A stretch of 64,000 nt of DNA from Streptomyces sp. NBC_00237 (GTDB lineage: Bacteria; Actinomycetota; Actinomycetes; Streptomycetales; Streptomycetaceae): contig NZ_JAPEMT010000004.1 in assembly GCF_026342435.1 (NCBI RefSeq), positions 496,001 through 560,000 on the forward strand, given 5' to 3'. Shown here piece by piece: positions 38,956 through 46,924 of the stretch. The notes under the pieces are model-generated. The model was given only the letters and a program-made list of their open reading frames with translations. It was not told the origin of the DNA and did not search any database. Position numbers and translations under genes: made by a program. How positions within the stretch are numbered: the stretch's first letter is position 1; each line of letters starts with the position of its first letter.

Positions 38956-40983
38956 CTATACCGCCCCCGACGGCGCGTACTGCTCCGCCTGGGTCCGGAA
39001 CATCGCCGCGTACCTGCCGTCCGCCGCCAGCAGTTGGTCGTGCGTACCGTGTTCGACCATCCGGCCCCGGCTCAGTACGTGGATCGTGTCCGCGTGCCGG
39101 ACCCCCGACATGCGGTGGGTCACCAGGACCACGGCCCGGTTCGGGCCCGCGAGGCGGCGGATGCGATCGAAGGCGGCGATCTCCGCCTCCGGGTCGAGGG
39201 CGGAAGTCGGTTCGTCGACGATGAGGATGCTGTCGGCGGGTGCGGTGGCGGTACGCCGATGCGTGCGGGCCAGCCCGAACTTCTGCCACTCCCCGCCGGA
39301 TATCTCCGACGCCCCGTGGAACATCCGGGCCAGCAGCGTGCCCAGCCCGAAGGGGAGCTTCCGGACCACGCCGGAGGCGTCCGCGTACGCGACCGACTCC
39401 ATCAACTCGCCCTCTGAGGAAGAGGACTGGGGTCGGCCGATCCGGATGTTCATCGCGGCGGTCACCGGCCAGCGTTCGAAGTCCTGAGTGAGGAGCGAGA
39501 CCCGCGAGAACACCTGCGCCCGGTCCACCCCGGTCACCTCCTGCCCGTCCCACCGCACGATCCCGGTCTGCGGCAGCAGCAGTCCGGCGACCACCTTCAT
39601 CAAGGTGGACTTGCCGGAGCCGTTCTCCCCGACGACCGCCGTCACCGACCCCATCGGAAGGCTCAACGACACCCCGTCCAGGGCGGGTTCGTCCCGGTCC
39701 GGATAGCGGTACGTCACCTGCTCCAGGCATATCGCCGCCACCCGCTCGGCGAGCGCCCCGCCGCCCTGCGGGATGGCCCGCCGCCCGGCCTCCACGAGGA
39801 ACTTCTCGTGGTCCTGGACGTACAGGCTTTCCTCGTTGAGCCGGTTCACGTGCATCACCAGCGCCCCCAGGCTCGCCGAGCCCGACCGCACCGCGATCAC
39901 CGCCGTGCCCGCGACGGCCAGTTCCATGTGCCCGGCGACGATCAGCCAGCCGAGCAACGCGTACGTGCCGACCATGACCGCCCCCGACAGGGCGGAGGCG
40001 ACCAGCTCGGTCAGTGCCTTTCCGGTGGCGAGGCGCTTCTGCTCGGACTCCGCGCTGTGTGCCATGTCCTCGTACGCGGTGAGCAGGTACGGGCCGACCG
40101 CGTGGATGCGTACCTCCTGGGCCGCCGTGCGCGAGGTGAGGAGCTGCGCGATCAGGCGGCTCGCCCGCAGGTGCTCCATCCAGGTCAGCACGGAGACGTA
40201 CCGTTCCTGTGCCACCCGCATCGCACCCCAGCCGCGCGGGGCGGCGATCAGGATCAGCATCGGCAGCAGCGCCGGGTGCAGGACGGTGAGGACGCCTCCG
40301 GCGGCGATCAGCGAGATGGTGCCGTTGAGGGCGGCGACGCACGCGCCGATCATCTGGCGGGCGGACTGCGCGCCGAACTGCGCGACGTCGATCAGCCGCC
40401 GGAACTCCGGGTCCTCGATGGCCTCCAGCTCCACCGCCGAGGCGGCGGCCAGGTACTCGGTGGTGGCCAGCCTCTCCACCATCGGCTCCAGCCGCCCCGC
40501 CCGGGACGTCGACCAGCAGGCGAGGACCGCGCTGACGACGGCCGCGCCCCCGGCGGTGAAGAGCGCGGGCAGCGCCTCGTACAGGCGGTCGACGGGGGCG
40601 GCGGCGCCCAGCAGGGCATGCATGACGGCGTTCACCGCGAGCAGCCCGACGGCGGCGGCGACCCCCTGCCCGACCTCGCTGACGCCGACCGCGAGCAGGG
40701 CGTTCCGGTCCGCGTGCCAGGCCCGGCGCAGGGTCGCGCCGACCAGCCGAGGCATCACCCGGACCGCGCCGAGCATGCTCAACTCCAGGTGCGCGCTTTC
40801 GTGTTGGGACCACCCGGTGTCGTACCGCAGCGGCCCGCCGAACAGCTCCCGCTCACTCGCGGAGACGACGGGCTCGCCCATCCGGACGCGGCCGAAGAGC
40901 CGGGCGAGGAGCCGGGCGAAAGTGCGGTGCGGACCGTTCTGGTGCTTCTTGCGGGCTTCGGCGTGGGCCGTTGCGTCGATCAC
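38956..40983 (-). CDS. ABC transporter, fused permease-ATPase
   Basis: A 675-aa half transporter: a membrane domain of about six segments (LLAVGVSEVGQGVAAAVGLL through MVGTYALLGWLIVAGHME) and an ATPase with Walker A GENGSGKST, signature SGGEWQKFGLAR and Walker B SILIVDEPTSALD. It resembles exporters of lantibiotic or peptide type (MsbA-like ABCB). No partner gene lies next to it, so it may homodimerise. ATG at 40983; the 232 bp upstream carry a duplicated 27-bp unit. Confidence 0.87.
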   Translation of the reverse strand: MIDATAHAEARKKHQNGPHRTFARLLARLFGRVRMGEPVVSASERELFGGPLRYDTGWSQHESAHLELSMLGAVRVMPRLVGATLRRAWHADRNALLAVGVSEVGQGVAAAVGLLAVNAVMHALLGAAAPVDRLYEALPALFTAGGAAVVSAVLACWSTSRAGRLEPMVERLATTEYLAAASAVELEAIEDPEFRRLIDVAQFGAQSARQMIGACVAALNGTISLIAAGGVLTVLHPALLPMLILIAAPRGWGAMRVAQERYVSVLTWMEHLRASRLIAQLLTSRTAAQEVRIHAVGPYLLTAYEDMAHSAESEQKRLATGKALTELVASALSGAVMVGTYALLGWLIVAGHMELAVAGTAVIAVRSGSASLGALVMHVNRLNEESLYVQDHEKFLVEAGRRAIPQGGGALAERVAAICLEQVTYRYPDRDEPALDGVSLSLPMGSVTAVVGENGSGKSTLMKVVAGLLLPQTGIVRWDGQEVTGVDRAQVFSRVSLLTQDFERWPVTAAMNIRIGRPQSSSSEGELMESVAYADASGVVRKLPFGLGTLLARMFHGASEISGGEWQKFGLARTHRRTATAPADSILIVDEPTSALDPEAEIAAFDRIRRLAGPNRAVVLVTHRMSGVRHADTIHVLSRGRMVEHGTHDQLLAADGRYAAMFRTQAEQYAPSGAV

Positions 40984-41059
40984 TCGGCACCCCCTGAGTC
41001 AGGATCGTTCGAGAGTCCGGCGCTCGCGCGTACGACGTCAACGGCGCGCGGGGCGGCGC

Positions 41060-41113
41060 GGGAAGCAGGTGTGGTGAGGAGCGTGCGGGAAGCAGGCGCG
41101 GTGAGGAGCGTGC
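41060..41113. repeat. 27-bp direct repeat, two copies
   Basis: Two copies of a 27-bp unit beginning GGGAAGCAGG and ending GAGGAGCGTGC stand side by side (41060-41086, 41087-41113). They differ at two positions. They lie in the 232-bp gap between the ABC gene and the CGNR gene, which otherwise holds no recognisable element. Confidence 0.8.
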
Positions 41114-41216
41114 CCACCGACGCCACCCTCCACCGCATGACCGGTGCCAGGGCGCGAAGTGATCGGCCAGGGCGGCGTTCCGGGGGCGCAGGCCCCCGAC
41201 GGCATGGCGAGCGGGC

Positions 41217-41840
41217 TCAGGCGTCGGGCGCCGATGCGTGCCGCCGCTGGTAGTGGCGCGCCACCCGCGCCCGGTTTCCGCAGGAGGGCTTGCAGTATCC
41301 CTGGCGGCCGTGCTGTTGGACGTAGTAGCGCACACAGCGCGGAGCGGTGCAGGCGCGCAGCAGTTCCCGCTCGGGTCCGGCGAGGAAGGCGATGGCGGCA
41401 CGGGCCACGGCCGCCGTGAGCCGCACGTGTGGACCGTGCTCCGTCAGCGGCTTCAGGGTCTGCTCGAACTCGCCGTCCGAGCAGGCCAGGTGGGGGGCCA
41501 CGGGCTGGCGTGCGGCGGTCGAATTCAACCGCTCCAGGGCTTCGGGTACGGGAAGCAGGCGGTTCGCGTCCGCCGGACTGGGCGGGGCGGGGCTCACCGC
41601 GTGCGCGAACAGTGCGCGTACCGCTTCACGCAGGGGTACGAGGTCCTCCCGTACGGTGCCCGAATCCTCGGCGGCGGCGAGGTCGGCGGCGGTGAGCCCG
41701 TGCGCGAGCAGTGCGGCCCGCTGTGCCCGCAGCCACCGTGCCGCGCCCTCCTCGCCGGAGTCGGACAGGTCGTCGGCGACGCCGCCGTTCCCGTCGTGCC
41801 GAATGGTGCTCGCCAACTCCAGTGCCAGATGCGGTTCCAC
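41217..41840 (-). CDS. CGNR zinc finger domain protein
   Basis: The 207-aa protein ends in LRACTAPRCVRYYVQQHGRQ and GYCKPSCGNRARVARHYQRR, a complete CGNR zinc finger (CxxxxC...CxxxC). The rest is the ABATE-like helical domain. GTG at 41840 has AAGGAG seven bases upstream, clearer than an upstream start at 41885. It is divergent from the phosphodiesterase, 101 bp between. This is the second CGNR gene in the window, after 26461-27042; the two differ strongly in sequence. Confidence 0.86.
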   Translation of the reverse strand: MEPHLALELASTIRHDGNGGVADDLSDSGEEGAARWLRAQRAALLAHGLTAADLAAAEDSGTVREDLVPLREAVRALFAHAVSPAPPSPADANRLLPVPEALERLNSTAARQPVAPHLACSDGEFEQTLKPLTEHGPHVRLTAAVARAAIAFLAGPERELLRACTAPRCVRYYVQQHGRQGYCKPSCGNRARVARHYQRRHASAPDA

Positions 41841-41941
41841 GCCCGCGCTCCTTCTCTCGCCCCTCTTGATCACCGACGCGTCCACAGCTTACTGTCCGCC
41901 TAACGGAAACGCATCCATCTTCCATTAGGGGGACTGTCTCG

Positions 41942-42691
41942 ATGCCCACCCTGCTCGCCCAGATCAGCGACCTGCACCTGGACGGAAGCGCACGCTCCAC
42001 CGAGCGTGCCGCCCGGGTCATGGACTACCTGCGTGCCCTGCCACGCCCCGTCGACGCGCTCCTGGTCACCGGCGACATCGCGGACGACGGCACGGTCGCC
42101 CAGTACGAGGAGGCCGCACGCCTGCTGGACGCGTCCTTCCCCGTGCTCCCGTGCCCCGGCAATCACGACGTACGTTCCGCCTACCGCAAGGGGCTTCTGG
42201 GGGAAGGGGAGCCGGGGAGTGACGCGCCCGTCAACCGTGTCCACGACATCAACGGCACGGCCCTCCTCCTCGTCGACTCGACCCTCCCCGGCCGCGACGA
42301 AGGTCTCCTCGACCCGGCCACCCTCCGCTGGATCAGGCGCACCCTCGACGGACTGCCCGCCACCAGCCGGGCCCTCCTCGCCTTCCATCACCCCCCGGTC
42401 GCGGTCCACCACCCGCTCCCCGACGGTTACCTCCTCCAGAACCCGGCGGACCTGGCCGCCATCCTCGCCGAGTTTCCCCAGGTCACAGCCGTTCTCACTG
42501 GCCACGCCCACACCGCTGCCGCCACGGCCTTCGCGGGCCGTCCGCTTCTCGTGGGCCCGGCGATCACCTGGACGCTACGGCTGCCGTGGGAGGGAGACCG
42601 GGCGGCGGACCGCGAACAGCCGCCCGGGCTGGCCTTCCACGTACTGGACGACGGGGGCCGCCTGACGACGCACTACCGGGTCGTGCCGTGA
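41942..42691 (+). CDS. metallophosphoesterase (CpdA-like)
   Basis: The 249-aa protein has the calcineurin-type metal motifs AQISDLHLDG, LLVTGDIADDG, PCPGNHDVRS, FHHPPVAVHH and LTGHAHTAAA. This matches class III cyclic-nucleotide phosphodiesterases (CpdA/Rv0805 group). It may hydrolyse cAMP or a related phosphodiester. ATG at 41942 is preceded by a GGGGGA site. Its 3' end overlaps the convergent sirohydrochlorin chelatase gene by 19 bp. Confidence 0.87.
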   Translation: MPTLLAQISDLHLDGSARSTERAARVMDYLRALPRPVDALLVTGDIADDGTVAQYEEAARLLDASFPVLPCPGNHDVRSAYRKGLLGEGEPGSDAPVNRVHDINGTALLLVDSTLPGRDEGLLDPATLRWIRRTLDGLPATSRALLAFHHPPVAVHHPLPDGYLLQNPADLAAILAEFPQVTAVLTGHAHTAAATAFAGRPLLVGPAITWTLRLPWEGDRAADREQPPGLAFHVLDDGGRLTTHYRVVP

Positions 42692-43401
42692 CAGGGGTGG
42701 GCGGACGCCTCGTCGTAACGGTCCAGGACCAGCCGGGCCACCGCGTCGTGCGCGCCCAGGGGGGCGGACGTGACCGTTCCGGGGGTGGCCGCCGCCTTGC
42801 GGGCGAAGAAGCCGGGGGTCATCAGATAGCTCGACACCGCGACCCGACGGTGGCCCTCCGCGTGCAGCGCCGCCACCGCGTCGGCCGGGGTCGGGGTGCC
42901 GCCGCACAGGTAGGAGGCGACGGCGGGGCGGCCCAGGCGGTGGGTGAGGAGGTCGGCCATGGCGGCGGTGTCGGCGCGCGAACGCGGGTCCGACGAGCCT
43001 GCGGAGGCGAGGACGACGGGGCCGGTCGCCGGGGCCCGTACCTCCGTCAGCCGGTCCGCCAGCGCGGTCGCGAGCAAGGGGTGCGGGCCGAGGGCACGGG
43101 TGATCCGGGCGCGTACGTGCGGCGCGGCGGCCAGGGCCTCGGGGATGTCCACCCGTATGTGGAAACCCGTACCGAGGAGGAGAGGCACGAGGACGACGTC
43201 GCCGCGCAGCGTGGCGAGGACGTCGGGGAGGGCGGGGCGGGCCACGTCCACGTACGCCAGGACCACTTCCAGGCCCGGTCGCAACTCCCGTACCCGCGCG
43301 AGGAGTTCCTCCGTCGCGGACGTGCCGTCGGGGTCCCGGGTCCCGTGCGCCACGGCGAGCAGCGGCCTCGGTGACAGCGGGGTCTGCGGTGAGAGCCTCA
43401 C
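42673..43401 (-). CDS. sirohydrochlorin chelatase (CbiX/SirB-like)
   Basis: The 242-aa protein has the class II chelatase motifs LLAVAHGTRDPDG (catalytic His), VVLVPLLLGTGFHIRVDIPE and a second half RPAVASYLCGG. It inserts iron (or cobalt) into sirohydrochlorin, giving siroheme, the cofactor required by NirB encoded nearby. The GTG at 43401 overlaps the nnaR stop (GTGA), so the two form an operon under the same control as nitrate assimilation. Metal choice is inferred from context. Confidence 0.87.
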   Translation of the reverse strand: MRLSPQTPLSPRPLLAVAHGTRDPDGTSATEELLARVRELRPGLEVVLAYVDVARPALPDVLATLRGDVVLVPLLLGTGFHIRVDIPEALAAAPHVRARITRALGPHPLLATALADRLTEVRAPATGPVVLASAGSSDPRSRADTAAMADLLTHRLGRPAVASYLCGGTPTPADAVAALHAEGHRRVAVSSYLMTPGFFARKAAATPGTVTSAPLGAHDAVARLVLDRYDEASAHPCHGTTR

Positions 43402-44561
43402 CCCGGGTCCACCGCCAGCCGGTACCCCCGCTTGGTGACCGTACGGATCAGACCGCTGTACGGGCCGAGGGCCGCGCGGAGCCGTCCCACCGCCGCCTCC
43501 ACCACGTGCTCGTCCGTCGGGCGCGGCGCGTCCGGGGCGTCGGCGGGCCAGGCGCGGCGCAGGAGTTCCGCCCGGCTGAGTACCGTGCCGGGGCGTTCCG
43601 CCAGAGCGCGGAGGATCGCCGCCGGGAGCGGGGTCAGCTGCACGGTGCCCGCCGGGCCCGAGACGGCCGCGCCCTGGAGAGCCAGCGGGCCCTCCCAGGA
43701 GGCGAGTTCGCGCCGGTGACGGGCGGGAAGCTCCTGGTCGAGAGTGCGTACGAGCGCGCCGAGCCGCCCCCGCTCCGGCCATACGCACGGCACGTCGGCC
43801 GCCAGCAGCGGGCGGGCGCAGACCGGCCCGATGCAGGCCGCCAGCACGTCCGTACGCAGTGCCGCGAGGACCTGCTCGCGGCGGCCCGACTCGTCCGCCG
43901 CCGCCAGGAACGCGTCGATCGCGGGCGCGCTCGTGAAGGGCAGGGCGTGCACCTCGCCCCGTACCGTCGCATCCACCAGACGCCGTACCGCGTCCGGGTC
44001 AGGCGACGGACCCCACCGGTACACCGGCACCTCCACGACCTCCGCGCCGCGCTCCCGCAGTGCCGCCGTGAACTCCGGCAGCGGGGCGCCGTGTTCCTGC
44101 ACCGCGACCCGCTTGCCCGACAGGTCCCGCTCCAGCAGCCACGCCAGCATCTCGTCCACGGCCTCGGACGCGGGCGCGTAACTCTCCCGCAGCCCCGACG
44201 CCCGGATCGCGCCCGTCGCCTTCGGACCCCGGCTGATCACCGTCGCGCTCCGGCACGCGTCGACCAGGCGCGCCCCCGTCCCCCAGCCCTCCGCCGCGCT
44301 CATCCAGCCGCGCCAGCCGACGCCGGTCGTGGCGACGACGTAGTCCAGCGGGCGGGCGAGACAGGCGTCGGTGGCGTCCCGTACGAGAGCGTCGTCGTCG
44401 ATCGGCACGATCCGCAGGGCGGGCGCCGAGAGGACCTTCGCGCCGCGCCGCCGCAGCAGGGATTCGAGTTCGTCGCGACGGCGGTCAGCCGTGACCCCGA
44501 CCGTGAGTCCGGTCAGTGAGCCCTCCGGCGGAACGGGCGTGGCGGGCATCGCTGTTGTCAT
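43398..44561 (-). CDS. nnaR: uroporphyrinogen-III synthase/winged-helix fusion (NnaR-type regulator)
   Basis: The 387-aa protein starts with a HemD-like domain (GLTVGVTADRRRDELESLLR, RRGAKVLSAPALRIVP, LPFTSAPAIDAFLAAADESG) and ends in an OmpR-type winged helix (LTPLPAAILRALAERPGTVL, LSRAELLRRAWPADAPD, HVVEAAVGRLRAALGP, LIRTVTKRGYRLAVDPG). This fusion is the nitrate-nitrite assimilation regulator NnaR of Streptomyces and mycobacteria, which acts with GlnR. It is divergent from nasA with a four-part GlnR-like site between. ATG at 44561 is chosen; no strong ribosome site. Confidence 0.85.
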   Translation of the reverse strand: MTTAMPATPVPPEGSLTGLTVGVTADRRRDELESLLRRRGAKVLSAPALRIVPIDDDALVRDATDACLARPLDYVVATTGVGWRGWMSAAEGWGTGARLVDACRSATVISRGPKATGAIRASGLRESYAPASEAVDEMLAWLLERDLSGKRVAVQEHGAPLPEFTAALRERGAEVVEVPVYRWGPSPDPDAVRRLVDATVRGEVHALPFTSAPAIDAFLAAADESGRREQVLAALRTDVLAACIGPVCARPLLAADVPCVWPERGRLGALVRTLDQELPARHRRELASWEGPLALQGAAVSGPAGTVQLTPLPAAILRALAERPGTVLSRAELLRRAWPADAPDAPRPTDEHVVEAAVGRLRAALGPYSGLIRTVTKRGYRLAVDPG

Positions 44562-44583
44562 GAGCCGACAGTGGCTGAGTCGT

Positions 44584-44621
44584 GTTAAGTCCCTGTTGCC
44601 GAGGTGTCTCCTGGGAGTTAG
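44584..44621. promoter_or_regulatory. GlnR-like operator between nnaR and nasA
   Basis: On the minus strand CTAAC, GAGAC, GCAAC and TTAAC occur with exactly 6-nt gaps (11-bp phase), i.e. GTTAA, GTTGC, GTCTC, GTTAG on the plus strand. The Streptomyces GlnR box is gTnAC-n6-GaAAC repeated. Match per unit is three to four of five bases. The site is 23 bp before the nnaR start and 122 bp before nasA, so both directions could be controlled by nitrogen supply. Confidence 0.65.
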
Positions 44622-44743
44622 CCCTGCGCTACGGACATGTGTCCCTCGTCTCGCACGCTCACCTGCGGGAAGTGAGCGCTCTGTACCGTCCGCGCAACGC
44701 ACGGGATGCGGGCGCGTAACGCCGCGCGGGCACGGTGTGGTCC

Positions 44744-46924
44744 ATGAACCAGACCCCGACGGCCCCCGCCGGCGCCCCAGCAGGTGTCCCTGTCGACACC
44801 CACTGCCCGTACTGCTCGCTCCAGTGCGGCATGCGTCTCGGTGCGGCGGCGTCAGGTCCCTCGCCCGTGGAGATCGTCGAGCGCCCCGACTTCCCGGTGA
44901 ACCGGGGGGCCTTGTGCGGCAAGGGCCACAGCGCCGCCGCCGTGCTCGCGCCGGGGGTCCGGCTCACCGCTCCTCTCGTACGGGACGAGAAGGGCGGACC
45001 GCTGCGGGAGGCCACCTGGGACGAGGCCCTGGACCGGGCGGCGTCGGCCTTCGCGGCGGCGGGGGAGCGGTACGGGCGCGACGCGGTCGGCGTCTTCGGC
45101 GGCGGCGGCCTGACGAACGAAAAGGCGTACCTGCTCGGCAAGTTCGCCCGCGTCGCATTGCGTACGGCCAACATCGACTACAACGGCCGCTTCTGCATGT
45201 CCTCGGCCGCCGCCGCCCACCGCAACGCCTTCGGCCTGGACCGGGGCCTGCCCTTCCCCCTCGCGGACGTGGCCCGCACCGGCTGTCTGATCCTCGTCGG
45301 CAGCAACCTCGCCGACACGATGCCGCCCGCCGTCCGCTACGTACGCGAGATGCGGGAGAACGGCGGCACGCTGATCGTCGTCGACCCGCGCCGCACCCGC
45401 ACCGCCGACCTCGCCGACCTGCACCTCGCCCCGGCCCCCGGAACGGACCTCGCCCTCGCCCTGGGCCTCCTCCATCTGGTCGTCGCGGGCGGCCACGTCG
45501 ACGAGGACTTCATCGCGTCCCGTACGAACGGCTGGGAGGCGGCCCGCGAGGCGGCGATGGCGCACTGGCCGGAGCGGGTGGAGGCCATCACCGGGGTGCC
45601 GGTGTCGCAGCTGCGGCGCTGCGTCGAGCTGTTCGTCTCCGCCGGTACGGGAATGGTGCTGACCGCGCGCGGGCCGGAACAGCAGTCCAAGGGCGTCGAC
45701 ACGGTGGGCGCGTGGATCAACCTGTGCCTGGCCACCGGCCGCGCGGGCCGACCCCTGTCCGGGTACGGCTGCCTCACCGGCCAGGGCAACGGCCAGGGCG
45801 GGCGCGAACACGGCCAGAAGGCCGACCAGCTCCCGGGCTACCGCTCCATCACGGACCCGGCGGCACGGGCGCACGTCGCCCGGGTGTGGGGCGTCGACCC
45901 CGCCGACCTCCCGGGGCCGGGAGTCTCCGCGTACGAACTCCTCGACGCGCTCGGTACGGAGGGCGGGGCGCGGGCCCTGCTCCTGATGGGCTCGAACCCG
46001 GTGGTCTCGGCCCCCAACGCCCGCCACGTCACGTCACGCCTCGCCGCCCTCGACTCGCTGGTCGTGTGCGACGTGGTCCTCTCCGAGACGGCGGCGCTCG
46101 CGGACGTGGTCCTGCCCTCCGCCCAATGGGCCGAGGAAACCGGCACGATGACCAACCTGGAAGGCCGCGTCATCCTCCGCCAGGCGGCCCTCCCGCCGGT
46201 CGGTCACGCCCGCACGGACCTCCGGATCCTGCACGACCTCGCCGACCGCCTGGGCCACGGGAAGGGCTTCCCCGCCGATCCGGAGGAGGTCTTCACGGAA
46301 CTCCGCGCGGCGTCGGCGGGCGGCCAGGCGGACTACTCGGGCATCGACTACGCACGGATCCGGGCGGAGGAGGGGGTGTTCTGGCCCTGCCCTGCGGGGG
46401 ACGCAGCGGACCCCGTCGTCCCGCACCCCGGCACCCCGCGCCTCTTCCTCGACCGGTTCGCCACTCCCGACGGGCGGGCCCGGTTCGTGAACGTCTCGCA
46501 CCGCCCCGCCGGGGAGGAGCCGGACGCCGACTACCCCCTCCTCCTCACCACCGGCCGCGTGCTCGCCCAGTACCAGAGCGGCGCGCAGACCCGCCGCACG
46601 CCCGAACTGAACCGTGCGGCCCCCGCCCCCTTCGTCGAACTGCACCCCCGGCTGGCGGCCCGGCTGGGCGTCACGGAGGGGGAGCCCCTGGCCCTCACCA
46701 GCCGCCGGGGCCGCGCCACCGCCCCGGCCAGGATCACCACGGCCATCCGCCCGGACACCGTCTTCATGCCGTTCCACTGGCCGGGCGAGGGCCGCGCGAA
46801 CTCCCTCACCAACCCGGCCCTGGACCCGCAGTCCCGCATGCCGGAGTTCAAGGTGTGCGCGGTACGGGCGGAGAAGGCGATCCCCTCCGAGGCCGCCCCC
46901 GCCACCGGGGAGGCAGTCCGATGA
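44744..46924 (+). CDS. nasA: assimilatory nitrate reductase, molybdopterin subunit
   Basis: The 726-aa protein has the N-terminal [4Fe-4S] site CPYCSLQC (C21, C24, C28) and C58 in ALCGKG, then the molybdopterin domains with NIDYNGRFCMSSAAAAHRNA, LVGSNLADTMPPAVRYVRE and GTLIVVDPRRTRTADLAD. It reduces nitrate to nitrite with electrons from the next gene product. ATG at 44744 is used rather than the ATG at 44735; no strong ribosome site is evident. Its stop overlaps the next ATG (ATGA). Length is typical of cytoplasmic NasA. Confidence 0.9.
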   Translation: MNQTPTAPAGAPAGVPVDTHCPYCSLQCGMRLGAAASGPSPVEIVERPDFPVNRGALCGKGHSAAAVLAPGVRLTAPLVRDEKGGPLREATWDEALDRAASAFAAAGERYGRDAVGVFGGGGLTNEKAYLLGKFARVALRTANIDYNGRFCMSSAAAAHRNAFGLDRGLPFPLADVARTGCLILVGSNLADTMPPAVRYVREMRENGGTLIVVDPRRTRTADLADLHLAPAPGTDLALALGLLHLVVAGGHVDEDFIASRTNGWEAAREAAMAHWPERVEAITGVPVSQLRRCVELFVSAGTGMVLTARGPEQQSKGVDTVGAWINLCLATGRAGRPLSGYGCLTGQGNGQGGREHGQKADQLPGYRSITDPAARAHVARVWGVDPADLPGPGVSAYELLDALGTEGGARALLLMGSNPVVSAPNARHVTSRLAALDSLVVCDVVLSETAALADVVLPSAQWAEETGTMTNLEGRVILRQAALPPVGHARTDLRILHDLADRLGHGKGFPADPEEVFTELRAASAGGQADYSGIDYARIRAEEGVFWPCPAGDAADPVVPHPGTPRLFLDRFATPDGRARFVNVSHRPAGEEPDADYPLLLTTGRVLAQYQSGAQTRRTPELNRAAPAPFVELHPRLAARLGVTEGEPLALTSRRGRATAPARITTAIRPDTVFMPFHWPGEGRANSLTNPALDPQSRMPEFKVCAVRAEKAIPSEAAPATGEAVR

